Notes: generated by a model from the sequence alone, not told the origin. Shown: positions 43,536 through 52,403, counted from the stretch's first letter. The stretch: 64,000 nt of DNA from Ureibacillus sinduriensis BLB-1 = JCM 15800 (GCF_000772955.1 NZ_JPVO01000055.1:620001-684000), one strand, 5' to 3'. Made by a program: numbers and translations.

Positions 43536-44432
43536 ATGAAATTGAATGATTGGCTGAATAGTGAAATACCCAATATTTCAAAATCACTTGAGGATATACA
43601 TAAAGATTATTTTTCGATTGATAAGACAATCGGTTTTGAAGGACAAGAGACAATTTATAGAATATTGCGGAATTTCCGTTCTGCGCTTTTCCCATGCTTG
43701 TGTGATAAAATCACATTTGATGAAACAAGGTTGAACATTACAATCGGCAACAATTTAAGAATGTCCGCTTTGAATCTTAAAGATCTAATTGAAAAGGTAC
43801 TTCTGAATGATAGCGATACTCCATTGAATCAAATAACGTCAAGGGCTGAAGAGATTGTCATGAACTTGATCAATAAGTTCCCGGAACTTCGGAGAATGCT
43901 TCAAACAGATATCCAAGCAGCATATAACGGGGATCCGGCAACTACTTCAACGGAAGAAATCTTACTCAGCTATCCATCGATCCAAACAATGTCCATACAC
44001 CGAATTGCGCATGAACTGTACAAAGAAGGTGTGCCAGTGATTCCAAGGATTATGTCGGAATATGCACATCAATTAACAGGCATTGATATTCACCCTGGTG
44101 CATCCATCGGGGAATATTTCTTCATTGACCACGGAACTGGGGTTGTTATCGGGGAAACGTGTACAATTGGTAAAAACGTAAAGATATATCAAGGCGTTAC
44201 TCTAGGGGCAAAAAGCTTCCCGCTCGATGAAAACGGAAATCCTATCAAAGGGATCAAGCGCCATCCGAATATTGAAGATAATGTAGTTATCTATGCCGGT
44301 GCAACGATTCTTGGTGGAGATACAACCATTGGCCAAAATTCGGTTATTGGAGGGAATATCTGGTTGACGCAATCCGTACCAGAAAATTCACGAGTGTACC
44401 AATCTCAACCTTTACCCAATATTAAAAGTTAA
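43536..44432 (+). CDS. epsC: Serine O-acetyltransferase EpsC
   Basis: This 298-aa enzyme would make O-acetylserine for cysteine synthesis. The N-terminal helical domain contains LQTDIQAAYNGDPATTSTEEILLSYP. The left-handed beta-helix begins near residue 180: GIDIHPGASIGEYFFIDHGTGVVIGETCTIGKNVKIYQGVTLGA, with catalytic His and Asp in IHPG and IDHG, and continues with hexapeptide repeats to the end. This long form with a KSFPLDENGNPIKGIKRHP loop is the EpsC type. Upstream there is an inverted repeat TTAAGAC/GTCTTAG-like, possibly regulatory. A terminator follows. Confidence 0.9.
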   Translation: MKLNDWLNSEIPNISKSLEDIHKDYFSIDKTIGFEGQETIYRILRNFRSALFPCLCDKITFDETRLNITIGNNLRMSALNLKDLIEKVLLNDSDTPLNQITSRAEEIVMNLINKFPELRRMLQTDIQAAYNGDPATTSTEEILLSYPSIQTMSIHRIAHELYKEGVPVIPRIMSEYAHQLTGIDIHPGASIGEYFFIDHGTGVVIGETCTIGKNVKIYQGVTLGAKSFPLDENGNPIKGIKRHPNIEDNVVIYAGATILGGDTTIGQNSVIGGNIWLTQSVPENSRVYQSQPLPNIKS

Positions 44433-44443
44433 ATAACTTTACT

Positions 44444-44483
44444 AAAAGCCTGTTGGAAAATCCATTCCTGACAGGCTTTTTTT
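44444..44483 (+). terminator. Terminator of epsC
   Basis: Arms AAAAGCCTGT / ACAGGCTTTT followed by TTT. Confidence 0.88.
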
Positions 44484-44511
44484 ATAGCAATCCCATAGAG
44501 TTAAGAATTTT

Positions 44512-44712
44512 CTATGCCATGCCACCTTGATTATTGTCCATATTTTTAATTACATCTTTCATCGATAGCTTTTTAGAGTTGTTTTTTCCCGGATGCTCAA
44601 CTGTAATAAGACCAAATTCCTCATCTTTACTGAAACGAACTTCTTCATTGGAAACATCTATTGGGCTTTTGCTTTTCGTGTTGAATTCGCCATTTTCTTG
44701 ATTGTTTGTCAT
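44512..44712 (-). CDS. Hypothetical protein, 66 aa
   Basis: This small, hydrophilic, Lys/Glu/Asn-rich protein (MTNNQENGEFNTKSKSP; FGLITVEHPGKNNSKKLS; DVIKNMDNNQGGMA) has no membrane segment and looks largely disordered. ATG 44712 follows GGGAG by 8 nt. No family is recognised. It is convergent with epsC, whose terminator may serve both. Confidence 0.5.
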   Translation of the reverse strand: MTNNQENGEFNTKSKSPIDVSNEEVRFSKDEEFGLITVEHPGKNNSKKLSMKDVIKNMDNNQGGMA

Positions 44713-44801
44713 ACATTCAGCTCCCTTCATTGACTAATATGAGTATTTTATATCAGCTTTATGTACTAAGTAACTTATATTAAGTAAAAAACTTCTTTAT
44801 T

Positions 44802-44842
44802 TTATATCGGTTAATACGATATAATCTGTTTAGACGATATAA
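44802..44842 (+). promoter_or_regulatory. Operator-like repeats over the promoter of a marR gene
   Basis: TTATATCG (44802-44809) and CGATATAA (44817-44824) form a perfect inverted repeat overlapping TATAAT at 44820-44825. A third CGATATAA lies at 44835-44842. The layout fits MarR autorepression. Confidence 0.6.
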
Positions 44843-44855
44843 AAAGAGGTGTCTT

Positions 44856-45248
44856 ATGGAGCTGAACAATTACTTTACAGATATTTATTACTATCTTCAC
44901 CCAACACACGAACAGACAATTTCCCACCAAAGCATTCGGATATTGCAAATGATCCAGAAAGAACAGGAAGTTACTGTTCGCTTTGTGTCAGATGCGCTAA
45001 ACATATCCCACAATACCGCGTCCGAACACGTGAAAAAGCTAGTGAAAAATGGATGGATCATTAAAAAACGGTGTAATGTGGATCAACGAAAAGTGATCTT
45101 GGAGTTATCGTCCAATGGGTTACTAATAGTAAAACAAAACACAGAATTAGATGAACTAAAATTACAAGCTGCTTTGAACAAGTTAAGTGAAACGGAAAAA
45201 AAGCAGGTGATGGATGCTTTTCGTTTACTAAGCGGGGCAGCAAAATGA
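44856..45248 (+). CDS. MarR/winged-HTH transcriptional regulator
   Basis: This 130-aa protein has a winged-helix domain with VTVRFVSDALNISHNTASEHVKKLVKNGWIIKKRCNVDQRKVILELSSNG, i.e. the recognition helix and wing of MarR-type regulators, flanked by short dimerisation helices. AGAGGTG precedes the ATG. Its stop overlaps the start of the DUF3147 gene (ATGA). The operator-like repeats over its own promoter suggest autoregulation of the pair. Confidence 0.8.
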   Translation: MELNNYFTDIYYYLHPTHEQTISHQSIRILQMIQKEQEVTVRFVSDALNISHNTASEHVKKLVKNGWIIKKRCNVDQRKVILELSSNGLLIVKQNTELDELKLQAALNKLSETEKKQVMDAFRLLSGAAK

Positions 45249-45592
45249 TGGTTTGGATGAAACTCTTAACCTCTGCTCTCATTATTGCAACTGTCACTGA
45301 ATTAGCCAAAAAATTCCCTCTTTATGGGGGAGTGATTGCGGCACTGCCATTAATTAGCCTGTTAAGCATCTTTTGGTTAACAATCCAAGGAGAAACAGCC
45401 AAGCAAATTCAAACGTTCACTATGGGTGTCATTATCGGGCTGCCAGCCACAATTGTCTTATTGCTGGTAGTTTATATCATGATAAAACATTCATACTCCA
45501 TTGTTTTGGCGCTGGTAGCTGGAATCATTGCCTGGAGTGTTTTTCTGGGGATTCAAAAATTGCTGTTCGAGCATTTCAATATTCACTTTTAG
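45245..45592 (+). CDS. DUF3147 family membrane protein
   Basis: This 115-aa protein has four hydrophobic helices and the family-typical TELAKKFPLYGGVIAALPLISLLSIFWLTIQGE. It is translationally coupled to the upstream MarR-type regulator. The function of DUF3147 is unknown; the pairing suggests an efflux or membrane stress role under MarR control, which is inference. Confidence 0.75.
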   Translation: MMVWMKLLTSALIIATVTELAKKFPLYGGVIAALPLISLLSIFWLTIQGETAKQIQTFTMGVIIGLPATIVLLLVVYIMIKHSYSIVLALVAGIIAWSVFLGIQKLLFEHFNIHF

Positions 45593-45687
45593 CGTGGAGG
45601 AAATAGACCCTCCAATTGAATAGTGTGGAATCCAACCCAAATAGATGATTGGATTCAAGCCTGCTAATTCATATGGGGGTGAATCGT

Positions 45688-47052
45688 TTATTGTTTGCTT
45701 TTCCATTGAGAAGCCAGCAGGGATACAGCTTCTTCAATTACGGCATATGGGATAGCTCCGTAGCCGATCATGACGCAATTATCCACCGGATTAAGCTGAT
45801 AGGAGCTTGAAATGGGATCAAGAGCAATACCGACATCTTGGGCAAGTTTTATGGCATTCCATTCATTCAAAGATTTGGGTAACCTCAAGACGATATGAAG
45901 ACCTGCATCATCTCCTATGATTTCATAATCCTCTCCTAGATGTGACAGAATACTTTCGATTAGCTTTTGTCTTTTTTTGCGATATAATGTCCTCATTTTG
46001 GCAATATGCTTTGTATACAAGCCATTTTCCATAAACTCCGCGATCACAGATTGATCAATTTTGGAGACGGTTGTTTTGTGATTGCTATAAAACGAATTAA
46101 ACCCATCAACAAGAGATGTGGGTAAAATCATATAGCTGACTCTGATTGAGGGCATCAATGTTTTCGAAAATGTTCCAAAATAGATGACTCTTTGTAGTTG
46201 ATCAATTTGTGCTAAAGGGGGAATGGGACTTCCTTTATAACGGAATTCAGAATCATAGTCATCCTCGATTAGAAAAGCATCGTTTTCTGTCGCCCATTTG
46301 AGTAAATCAATTCTTCTTTCAAATGGCATCACGCCCCCCAAAGGAAATTGATGGGCAGGGGTAATGTAGTAATACTGGCAGGCATTTTCCGGAATAGCCG
46401 CCCCTTTTTCATCAATGGGCACATATTGGATATTGAGTTGATTTTGTTGAAAAATTGCAGAGGCCCTCCTGAACCCAGGTTCTTCAATAGCTACATTCAC
46501 GTCTCCGAAATACCTGCACAATTCATTTAGTTGATGTTGGGTACCGCTATACAGATAGATTTGCTCGACGTCGCAAGTGAAGCCTTTTGATTTTTTTATG
46601 TATAAGGCAATTTGCTCCCGCAATGACCATTCACCTTGCCATGATCCATTAGGTACAATGTCGGAGTTCAAATGTTTTTTATATAATTTTAACCAATCCT
46701 TTAAAGGGAACGCTTGCTGATCGACTTGCCCATTTTTAAAATTGTAAAGAATTTCTTGGACTGGTTGCTCCCTCTTTTTTTCCTCTTCATAAATCGGCTG
46801 CTCCCATTCCGAATCATAAGGGGATATGTAATAGCCAGACCGCTCTACGCTATAAATATATCCCTCACTTGCCAACTGCTCGTAAGATTCTTTTATCGTA
46901 TGGATACTTACACTTAGATTTGTGGCGAGTCTTCTTTTGGAAGGTAGTTTTTGATGTGCGGCTAATGTTTGATTGATAATCCTCTGTTTGATCTGTTCAT
47001 AAATATCCAGGTACTTTGGCTGTTTGTTTGAAAAGATAATGGGAATGTCCAT
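45688..47052 (-). CDS. MocR/PdxR-type regulator with aminotransferase domain
   Basis: This 454-aa protein has a GntR winged HTH (YLDIYEQIKQRIINQTLAAHQKLPSKRRLATNLSVSIHTI) fused to an aminotransferase-like domain. The PLP-site motifs EDDYDSEFRYKGSP and GTFSKTLMPSIRVSY (Schiff-base Lys) are intact. It is the second MocR-type regulator in the window and shares the domain layout of the one at 25368-26762. It is divergent from a GNAT gene, with two direct TTTTTGGTA repeats in the gap, the kind of site bound by PdxR/MocR regulators. Confidence 0.85.
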   Translation of the reverse strand: MDIPIIFSNKQPKYLDIYEQIKQRIINQTLAAHQKLPSKRRLATNLSVSIHTIKESYEQLASEGYIYSVERSGYYISPYDSEWEQPIYEEEKKREQPVQEILYNFKNGQVDQQAFPLKDWLKLYKKHLNSDIVPNGSWQGEWSLREQIALYIKKSKGFTCDVEQIYLYSGTQHQLNELCRYFGDVNVAIEEPGFRRASAIFQQNQLNIQYVPIDEKGAAIPENACQYYYITPAHQFPLGGVMPFERRIDLLKWATENDAFLIEDDYDSEFRYKGSPIPPLAQIDQLQRVIYFGTFSKTLMPSIRVSYMILPTSLVDGFNSFYSNHKTTVSKIDQSVIAEFMENGLYTKHIAKMRTLYRKKRQKLIESILSHLGEDYEIIGDDAGLHIVLRLPKSLNEWNAIKLAQDVGIALDPISSSYQLNPVDNCVMIGYGAIPYAVIEEAVSLLASQWKSKQ

Positions 47053-47063
47053 ATTTTGCCTCC

Positions 47064-47096
47064 TTTTTGGTATGGTTGAATGCTTCGTTTTTGGTA
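47064..47096. promoter_or_regulatory. Direct repeats, candidate MocR operator
   Basis: TTTTTGGTA occurs at 47064-47072 and 47088-47096, 24 bp apart, between the divergent MocR and GNAT genes. Confidence 0.5.
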
Positions 47097-47146
47097 CTTT
47101 TTATCGTATCAAATTTACGGTTAACTTGAAATAGGGAGGGAATAAA

Positions 47147-47734
47147 ATGAAACCAATAATTCATCTAGAAAATGAAATAGTTCGCTTAAGACCTATACAG
47201 GAAGAAGATGTGGAAGGTATCCTGAATGCTGCAAACGATCCCGGGATCTGGGAGCATATGTCGGTGTCGTTATTAACAAAGGAAGCTGTTCAAAACTATG
47301 TTGAGAAGGCTATTAAAGAAAGGACGGCAAATCAATCCTATACATTTGTCATTGTGAAAAGTGAAACGAATGAAATTATAGGGAGTACATCCTTTTTGGA
47401 TATAGCCGAAAACCATAAGAGGGTCGAAATAGGATCGACGTGGCTTGCTCCAAAATATTGGCGAACAGATATAAACACGAATTGCAAATATCTTTTATTA
47501 AAATATTGTTTTGAGGAGTTGGAGCTTAATCGAGTCCAAATCAAGACAGGGCACGAGAATATTCGCTCCCAGAAAGCAATCGAACGACTTGGGGCAACAA
47601 AAGAGGGTATCCTGCGCAATCATATGATCCGCAAAGAAGGAAAAATTCGGCATACGGTGATGTATAGCATCATTAAGGAAGAGTGGCCAGAAATTAAGGA
47701 GCGGTTTTTACAAAAGCTGCTGCAGTCAAATTAA
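47147..47734 (+). CDS. GNAT family N-acetyltransferase (RimJ/RimL type)
   Basis: This 195-aa protein starts ENEIVRLRPIQEEDVEGILNAANDPGIWEHM and contains VEIGSTWLAPKYWRTDINTNCKYLLLKYCFEEL, NRVQIKTGHENIRSQKAIERLGATKEGILRNHM, the acetyl-CoA-binding beta-alpha pattern of the RimL-like Acetyltransf_3 family. Small-molecule or protein N-terminal acetylation is possible. GGGAGGG precedes the ATG. It is divergent from the MocR regulator, its likely controller. Confidence 0.85.
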   Translation: MKPIIHLENEIVRLRPIQEEDVEGILNAANDPGIWEHMSVSLLTKEAVQNYVEKAIKERTANQSYTFVIVKSETNEIIGSTSFLDIAENHKRVEIGSTWLAPKYWRTDINTNCKYLLLKYCFEELELNRVQIKTGHENIRSQKAIERLGATKEGILRNHMIRKEGKIRHTVMYSIIKEEWPEIKERFLQKLLQSN

Positions 47735-48016
47735 AAATGGACTATTAGAGTACGTATAAGATAGTACACTCTTACCAAATCCAATCTGACTTCGAAATCT
47801 TATTCATCTGGAATGCTTCACAGGCCATGCGCCAGCTTTTACAAGGAGGGGGCGATAGAACAAAATTCACTAGTTTTCCCCTCCATGTAAAGTGGTACAT
47901 ACCAATCGATTATAAAAGACGGATATCCTTAACCAAGCTTGTGGTTTTTATGAGGTATTTTTGGGGCAGAACTTTTAGGTTGCCATAATTATTTGGAATT
48001 TATTAATAGCCATTAC

Positions 48017-48514
48017 TCATTCTCCAATGGATTGGCTTCTTCTTTCTAATAGCAAGTTATCTTTCCAGATGCCATTTAGTTTACCGATTTTTTCACGGAT
48101 GCCTACAATTCTAAAACCGTTTTTCATATGTAATTGAATACTTGCTTCATTGTCCGGAAAAATTTTGGCCTCCAAAGTCCAGAATCCTTCAGCTTCCGAT
48201 TTTCGAATCAAATTAGTAAGCAGTAAATTGCCAATACCTTTCCCTTTTGCACCTGGGTGCACATAAATGCTCAACTCTCCAACGCCTGAATATACTTTTC
48301 TCGAAGATGCTGGAGTGAGCTTGCACCATCCCAGTACGAATGAGTCTTCTTCGGCAACCAAGGAGCATGAAGGATTTGCATTACCTAACCATAGTTCAAA
48401 TGAAGCGGGGGATTGTGTTTCAAAAGTGGCCAACCCTGTCGCAATTCCTGCTTCGTAAATGACTTTTACTTGTTCCCAATCATTCTTTGTAACTTCCCGT
48501 ATCCTGATTGACAT
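48017..48514 (-). CDS. GNAT acetyltransferase, phosphinothricin acetyltransferase-like (Pat/ArsN1 type)
   Basis: This 165-aa protein has the Pat/ArsN1 pattern: MSIRIREVTKNDWEQVKVIYEAGIATGLATFET (residues 1-33), GWCKLTPASSRKVYSGVGELSIYVHPGAKGKGIGNLLL (CoA loop G-K-G-x-G), AKIFPDNEASIQLHMKNGFRIVGIREKIG. Relatives acetylate phosphinothricin, methionine sulfoximine or the arsenical antibiotic arsinothricin. ATG 48514 follows GGAGG; an upstream in-frame start lacks an RBS. It is divergent from a Cys-containing MarR gene. The substrate is inferred. Confidence 0.82.
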   Translation of the reverse strand: MSIRIREVTKNDWEQVKVIYEAGIATGLATFETQSPASFELWLGNANPSCSLVAEEDSFVLGWCKLTPASSRKVYSGVGELSIYVHPGAKGKGIGNLLLTNLIRKSEAEGFWTLEAKIFPDNEASIQLHMKNGFRIVGIREKIGKLNGIWKDNLLLERRSQSIGE

Positions 48515-48554
48515 AATACCTCCAAATGAATAATTAATATAATATATACTTGCA

Positions 48555-48577
48555 TTATACAACTAAAATGTGTATAA
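48555..48577. promoter_or_regulatory. Inverted repeat between GNAT and MarR genes
   Basis: TTATACA (48555-48561) and TGTATAA (48571-48577) flank 9 nt, in the 83-bp divergent promoter gap. It is a likely MarR-type operator. Confidence 0.5.
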
Positions 48578-48597
48578 ATAAACCAAGAGGTGAAAAA

Positions 48598-49044
48598 ATG
48601 GAAAACAAACGTGAAATTTTCCATGTGCTAACGAGAAGATTGGGTTTATTGGATAAAAATTGTTGTGCTGTAGGGAACTTTGAAATTTCGATAGTTCAGA
48701 GCCACATCCTTTATGAAATCGATAAACACTTTGAACCATCCATGCAACAAATAGCAGAAATACTGGCAATCGATATAACGACATTTAGCAGGCAAATTCA
48801 AACACTCGTTAAGATGGATCTTGTGAAGAAAACACCGTCAACGATTGACAAACGGGTATCAATTTTAAGCTTAACAGTGCAAGGGAAATTTGTGGCAACG
48901 AATATTGACCATTCGATGAATGCATATTTAGACGAGGTTTTTTCGCATTTGAACGAGTTTGAGAGAGAAACTGTTCTTCGTTCACTACAATTATTAAATG
49001 AAGCCATGTCTAAATCCTCTGTTTGTTGTAAACCGTTGTATTAA
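48598..49044 (+). CDS. MarR family regulator with two vicinal cysteine pairs
   Basis: This 148-aa protein has a MarR winged HTH (MQQIAEILAIDITTFSRQIQTLVKMDLVKKTPSTIDKRVSILSLT). A Cys pair occurs in LLDKNCCAVGNFE (about residue 21) and another at the extreme C-terminus (SSVCCKPLY). Vicinal thiols of this kind commonly bind As(III), Hg(II) or sense oxidants. ATG 48598 follows AAGAGGTG. It is divergent from the Pat/ArsN1-like gene and is followed after 72 nt by an FAD oxidoreductase that also ends in a Cys pair. Confidence 0.82.
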   Translation: MENKREIFHVLTRRLGLLDKNCCAVGNFEISIVQSHILYEIDKHFEPSMQQIAEILAIDITTFSRQIQTLVKMDLVKKTPSTIDKRVSILSLTVQGKFVATNIDHSMNAYLDEVFSHLNEFERETVLRSLQLLNEAMSKSSVCCKPLY

Positions 49045-49116
49045 GCAAGAGAAATCTTGCTTTAATTTTTATCTAATAGTTGCAGTATGCAAGTAAAAAT
49101 AACTGGGGGTTGTATA

Positions 49117-50481
49117 ATGAACAATTTTGGAAAAAACAATGAGAAAGCAAGATATTATAGTACATCAAATTTAGAGGTTAGTTCTTCTGTGGTGAAACAT
49201 GAAGACGGCAACAATCATTTGCCTGTGGCCGTCATAGGTGCGGGTCCCGTTGGATTGGCTGCAGCGGCTCATTTAGCCTATAGTGGCCAGAATTTTATCC
49301 TCTTGGAGTCCGGTTCTGGTGTCGGAAGCAACATAATCGAGTGGGGACATGTGCGTCTCTTTTCACCTTGGAAGTACAATATCGATAAAGTTGCCAAAAA
49401 GATGCTGCAAAAGATAGGGTGGCAAGTACCGTTGGAGGAGGAACTTCCAACCGGGAATGAGCTGGTGCAAAAATATTTAATTCCTTTATCAAATTTACCT
49501 CAAATTCAAAGGAATCTTCAATTGAATACTAAAGTCATCTCCGTAAGCAAAAAAGGTTTCGATAAAATGAAAAGTTCTGGTAGAGAGCAAACTTCTTTTA
49601 TTCTCTATATTGTACAGGAAGGAAGCATCAGAAGAATCGAGGCAAAGGCCGTGATTGATGCTACAGGCACTTGGAAGCATCCGAACCCTGTGAATGCCGA
49701 TAGCATTTGGACAACAGAAGAAAGAGAATTTGAAGATCGAATCTTCTATGGTATACCCAATATTCAAGGTCAACACCGTGAACGCTATATTGGCAAAAAA
49801 GTTGCCGTGGTGGGTGGTGGTCATTCAGCAATCAATACAATACTGGAGCTTGCGCAATTAGGTGACAATATCGAGATATACTGGGTGATGAGAAAGAAAA
49901 ATGTTGAGCTTGCTTATGGTGGGGAAGAAAAAGACGAACTCAAAGCTAGGGGAGAATTAGGAAGTCGTATCCACCAACTAGTTGATAGTGGCCAGGTAAA
50001 AGTGTATACGCCGTTCATGATTCATAAGTTAGACCGAAAAAACAATGGCATTGAACTAAGGGGAGAATATAAAGGCAAAGATTTTACTCTTTCAAAAATT
50101 GATGAAATCATTACGAATACTGGGAGCAGACCGGATTTCTCATTTTTGAGGGAAATTCGATTGAATGTGGATTCAATTACCGAAAGTGTCGGGGCACTAT
50201 CCGCTTTAATCGATCCTAATCTTCATAGTTGTGGCACAGTTCGCCCTCATGGCGAAGAAATACTAAGACAGCCAGAGAAAAACTTTTATATTGCAGGAAT
50301 GAAAAGCTACGGCCGTGCGCCAACATTTTTAATGGCTACAGGTTACGAGCAAATCCGCTCAATTGTTTCTTATCTTTCAGGCGATATCGAAGCTTCAAGG
50401 AAAATAGAACTTGAATTGCCAGAAACGGGTGTTTGCAGTATCAACTTGGAAAATAAATTCAACTCGACTTGTTGCAGTTGA
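49117..50481 (+). CDS. FAD-dependent NAD(P)-binding oxidoreductase with C-terminal Cys pair
   Basis: This 454-aa protein has an N-terminal FAD Rossmann fold (VAVIGAGPVGLAAAAHLAYSG near residue 39), then EWGHVRLFSPWKYNID, a second NAD(P) fold (KKVAVVGGGHSAINTILELA near 228), and FYIAGMKSYGRAPTFLMATGYEQ. The C-terminus ETGVCS...STCCS holds three cysteines. It resembles flavin oxidoreductases found near arsenic genes (ArsO-like), but no arsR, arsB or arsM is present here. ATG 49117 follows GGGGG. Role in metalloid or thiol-reactive toxin handling is inferred. Confidence 0.78.
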   Translation: MNNFGKNNEKARYYSTSNLEVSSSVVKHEDGNNHLPVAVIGAGPVGLAAAAHLAYSGQNFILLESGSGVGSNIIEWGHVRLFSPWKYNIDKVAKKMLQKIGWQVPLEEELPTGNELVQKYLIPLSNLPQIQRNLQLNTKVISVSKKGFDKMKSSGREQTSFILYIVQEGSIRRIEAKAVIDATGTWKHPNPVNADSIWTTEEREFEDRIFYGIPNIQGQHRERYIGKKVAVVGGGHSAINTILELAQLGDNIEIYWVMRKKNVELAYGGEEKDELKARGELGSRIHQLVDSGQVKVYTPFMIHKLDRKNNGIELRGEYKGKDFTLSKIDEIITNTGSRPDFSFLREIRLNVDSITESVGALSALIDPNLHSCGTVRPHGEEILRQPEKNFYIAGMKSYGRAPTFLMATGYEQIRSIVSYLSGDIEASRKIELELPETGVCSINLENKFNSTCCS

Positions 50482-50497
50482 TTGGGAGGCAACTATC

Positions 50498-50725
50498 ATG
50501 GTTGTTAATAATGGAGGCAACTTATCGAAGGAATATTTCATTGCTTATCTCAAACTTATCATGATTGCAAAGAACTGTTCATTCGACGAAGCGCAAAAAT
50601 TTATTGTGGAACATTTCTTTAATGGTGACTTAAATTCATTAGGAGAATATAGCTGTTCCAATTATTTGAATGCTGCTCGTGAATTGCAATCGATAAGGAG
50701 ATGTTTCTTAGCCCCGGGTAAATGA
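50498..50725 (+). CDS. Hypothetical protein, 75 aa
   Basis: This small helical protein (NLSKEYFIAYLKLIMIAKNCSFDEAQKFIVEHFF; YLNAARELQSIRRCFL) contains three cysteines spread along its length. ATG 50498 follows GGGAGG and lies 16 nt after the FAD oxidoreductase stop, so it is probably in the same operon. I do not recognise the family. Confidence 0.5.
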   Translation: MVVNNGGNLSKEYFIAYLKLIMIAKNCSFDEAQKFIVEHFFNGDLNSLGEYSCSNYLNAARELQSIRRCFLAPGK

Positions 50726-50811
50726 TAATGGGTTTTAGAAGCTATAGAAAGCAGTTCAGTTCCTGTGAATACAAGGTTTAATTGCCGATAGAATCTGGCC
50801 AGAAATAATAA

Positions 50812-50835
50812 AAACCCGGAATAAATTCCGGGTTT
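50812..50835. terminator. Terminator of the MarR/FAD operon
   Basis: 11-bp arms AAACCCGGAAT / ATTCCGGGTTT; the + strand tail is GATTA, so the T-run lies within the arm. Confidence 0.7.
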
Positions 50836-51160
50836 GATTACACTTACATCATGTTATCCACGACACACTGCCTCGCTTTCGCATAGAATCTTAAGATAAA
50901 CCTAAGAAAACCGTGCTTTAGCTATTCAGTTCAATGTTCTTTAGTAAAAACAATGAATCCCAGTCATCGGGTTAACCCTCCTAATCATTGGAGTTGAAGT
51001 GAAATCATTTATAGTATAGGCCGATTGAAAATTTCTATACATTTTTTTATCACAATTAAAATAGGTGAAAATGGACATGATATTTATGGTAATCTACTTG
51101 TATTATGCAGTACCATTTCAAATTAATGCTGTCTTGAATCCAAAACATGAGGTGTAGTGA
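50836..51160. other. Gene-free stretch
   Basis: I see no gene of normal size. A 14-codon frame at 50953-50997 (starting MNPSHRVNPPNHW) has no ribosome binding site. The region is locally GC-richer around 50930-50990, with CCCGATGACTGGG-like complementarity, but no convincing structure. Confidence 0.4.
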
Positions 51161-51586
51161 ATGATATTAGGTGTACATGCTTATATTCGGCTGAATGGCA
51201 ACGCGAACGAAGCGATACGATTTTATGAAAACGCACTAGAAGCCGAAAATTACGGGGTTCAAACATATGGTGAGTTGCCTGAAAATCCACATTTCCCTCT
51301 GACGCAGGAAGCAAAAAATCGTGTTATTCATGCACAATTAAAAATCAATAACTCCTTTCTGATGCTGTCTGATATTTTGCCTAACCAACCATACCAACCC
51401 GGTTCACAGGTGGAGGTGGCAATTATTCTGGAGGATATTGAAAAGTCGAAAGAGGTTTATGGAAAGCTTCTAGAAGGCGGCGAAGAAATCATGCCCATTC
51501 AGGAAACTTCCTGGAGCCCCGCATATGGACAATTAAAAGATAAGTATGGTGTGACATGGCAAATTTCCACAATTATAATTAGCTAA
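51161..51586 (+). CDS. VOC family protein (PhnB/YjdN-like)
   Basis: This 141-aa protein has the glyoxalase/bleomycin-resistance-like fold of the PhnB branch: LGVHAYIRLNGNANEAIRFYENALEAEN at the start, VIHAQLKINNSFLMLSD in the middle, and AYGQLKDKYGVTWQISTI at the end. Members of this branch are metal-binding VOC proteins of unclear substrate. GAGGTG precedes the ATG. It lies 64 nt upstream of a DNA alkylation repair gene. Confidence 0.85.
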   Translation: MILGVHAYIRLNGNANEAIRFYENALEAENYGVQTYGELPENPHFPLTQEAKNRVIHAQLKINNSFLMLSDILPNQPYQPGSQVEVAIILEDIEKSKEVYGKLLEGGEEIMPIQETSWSPAYGQLKDKYGVTWQISTIIIS

Positions 51587-51650
51587 TTAACTATCGAAAA
51601 TGGGCTTCTTTTTTTGAGTGGCCTTTATTTAGGAAGGAAGTGCAGATAGA

Positions 51651-52358
51651 TTGGATGCAAAAACAATTTTGGCGGAATTAGAAACTCTGGGCAAGGAAAG
51701 AACGAAAAAAACTTACATAAGTAATGGGGCACATGAACCTCTATTCGGTGTGGCAACAGGTGCAATGAAACCACTTGCCAAAAAGGTCAAAAATGAACAG
51801 GATTTAGCCGAACAGTTATACGCCTCGGGAAACTATGATGCCATGTATTTTGCGGGTATGATTGCCGACCCAAAAATCATGACTGAAAACGATTTTGAGC
51901 GATGGATCGATGGTGCTTATTTTTATATGCTGTCAGATTATGTAGTGGCAGTCACATTGGCTGAGACCAATATAGCACAAAAGGTGTCGGATCATTGGAT
52001 AGAAAGCGGGGAAGAGCTTCGAATGTCGGCAGGCTGGAGTTGTTATTGCTGGTTATTTGGAAATCGTTCGGACTCTGAATTCGATCCAATCAAAATCACC
52101 AACATGTTGGAGCAAATCGAAAAAACAATCCACAACTCTCCCGAACGCACAAAAGCTTCGATGTGTAATTTTGTATATACTGCCGCAATTTCATACGTAC
52201 CTGTCCATGAAAAGGCGGTTGAAATCGCAAAATCAATTGGAATTGTTGAAATCAAAAGGGAAAACAAAAAGAATAGTTTGATTGATACTTCCGCAAATAT
52301 TCAAAAGGATCTTGATCGCGGAGCACTTGGCTTTAAAAGAAAGTATGTCCGCTGCTAG
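51651..52358 (+). CDS. DNA alkylation repair protein (AlkC/AlkD-like HEAT fold)
   Basis: This 235-aa all-helical protein starts LAELETLGKERTKKTYISNGAHEPLFGVATGAMKPLAKKVKNEQ, the N-terminal helices of the PF08713 DNA alkylation repair family, with AEQLYASGNYDAMYFAGMIADP and YFYMLSDYVV following. Family enzymes excise alkylated bases without base flipping. The start is a TTG at 51651, 12 nt after AAGGAAG; no better start is seen. Activity cannot be judged from the sequence because catalytic residues vary in this group. Confidence 0.8.
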   Translation: MDAKTILAELETLGKERTKKTYISNGAHEPLFGVATGAMKPLAKKVKNEQDLAEQLYASGNYDAMYFAGMIADPKIMTENDFERWIDGAYFYMLSDYVVAVTLAETNIAQKVSDHWIESGEELRMSAGWSCYCWLFGNRSDSEFDPIKITNMLEQIEKTIHNSPERTKASMCNFVYTAAISYVPVHEKAVEIAKSIGIVEIKRENKKNSLIDTSANIQKDLDRGALGFKRKYVRC

Positions 52359-52403
52359 GTTGGCATAATAATATTATGTAAACAAAAAGTCGGTACAAAA
52401 ATT

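Noticed and set aside
50953-50997. 14-codon peptide gene
   Set aside because: No ribosome binding site, no neighbour to lead into, and too short to judge.
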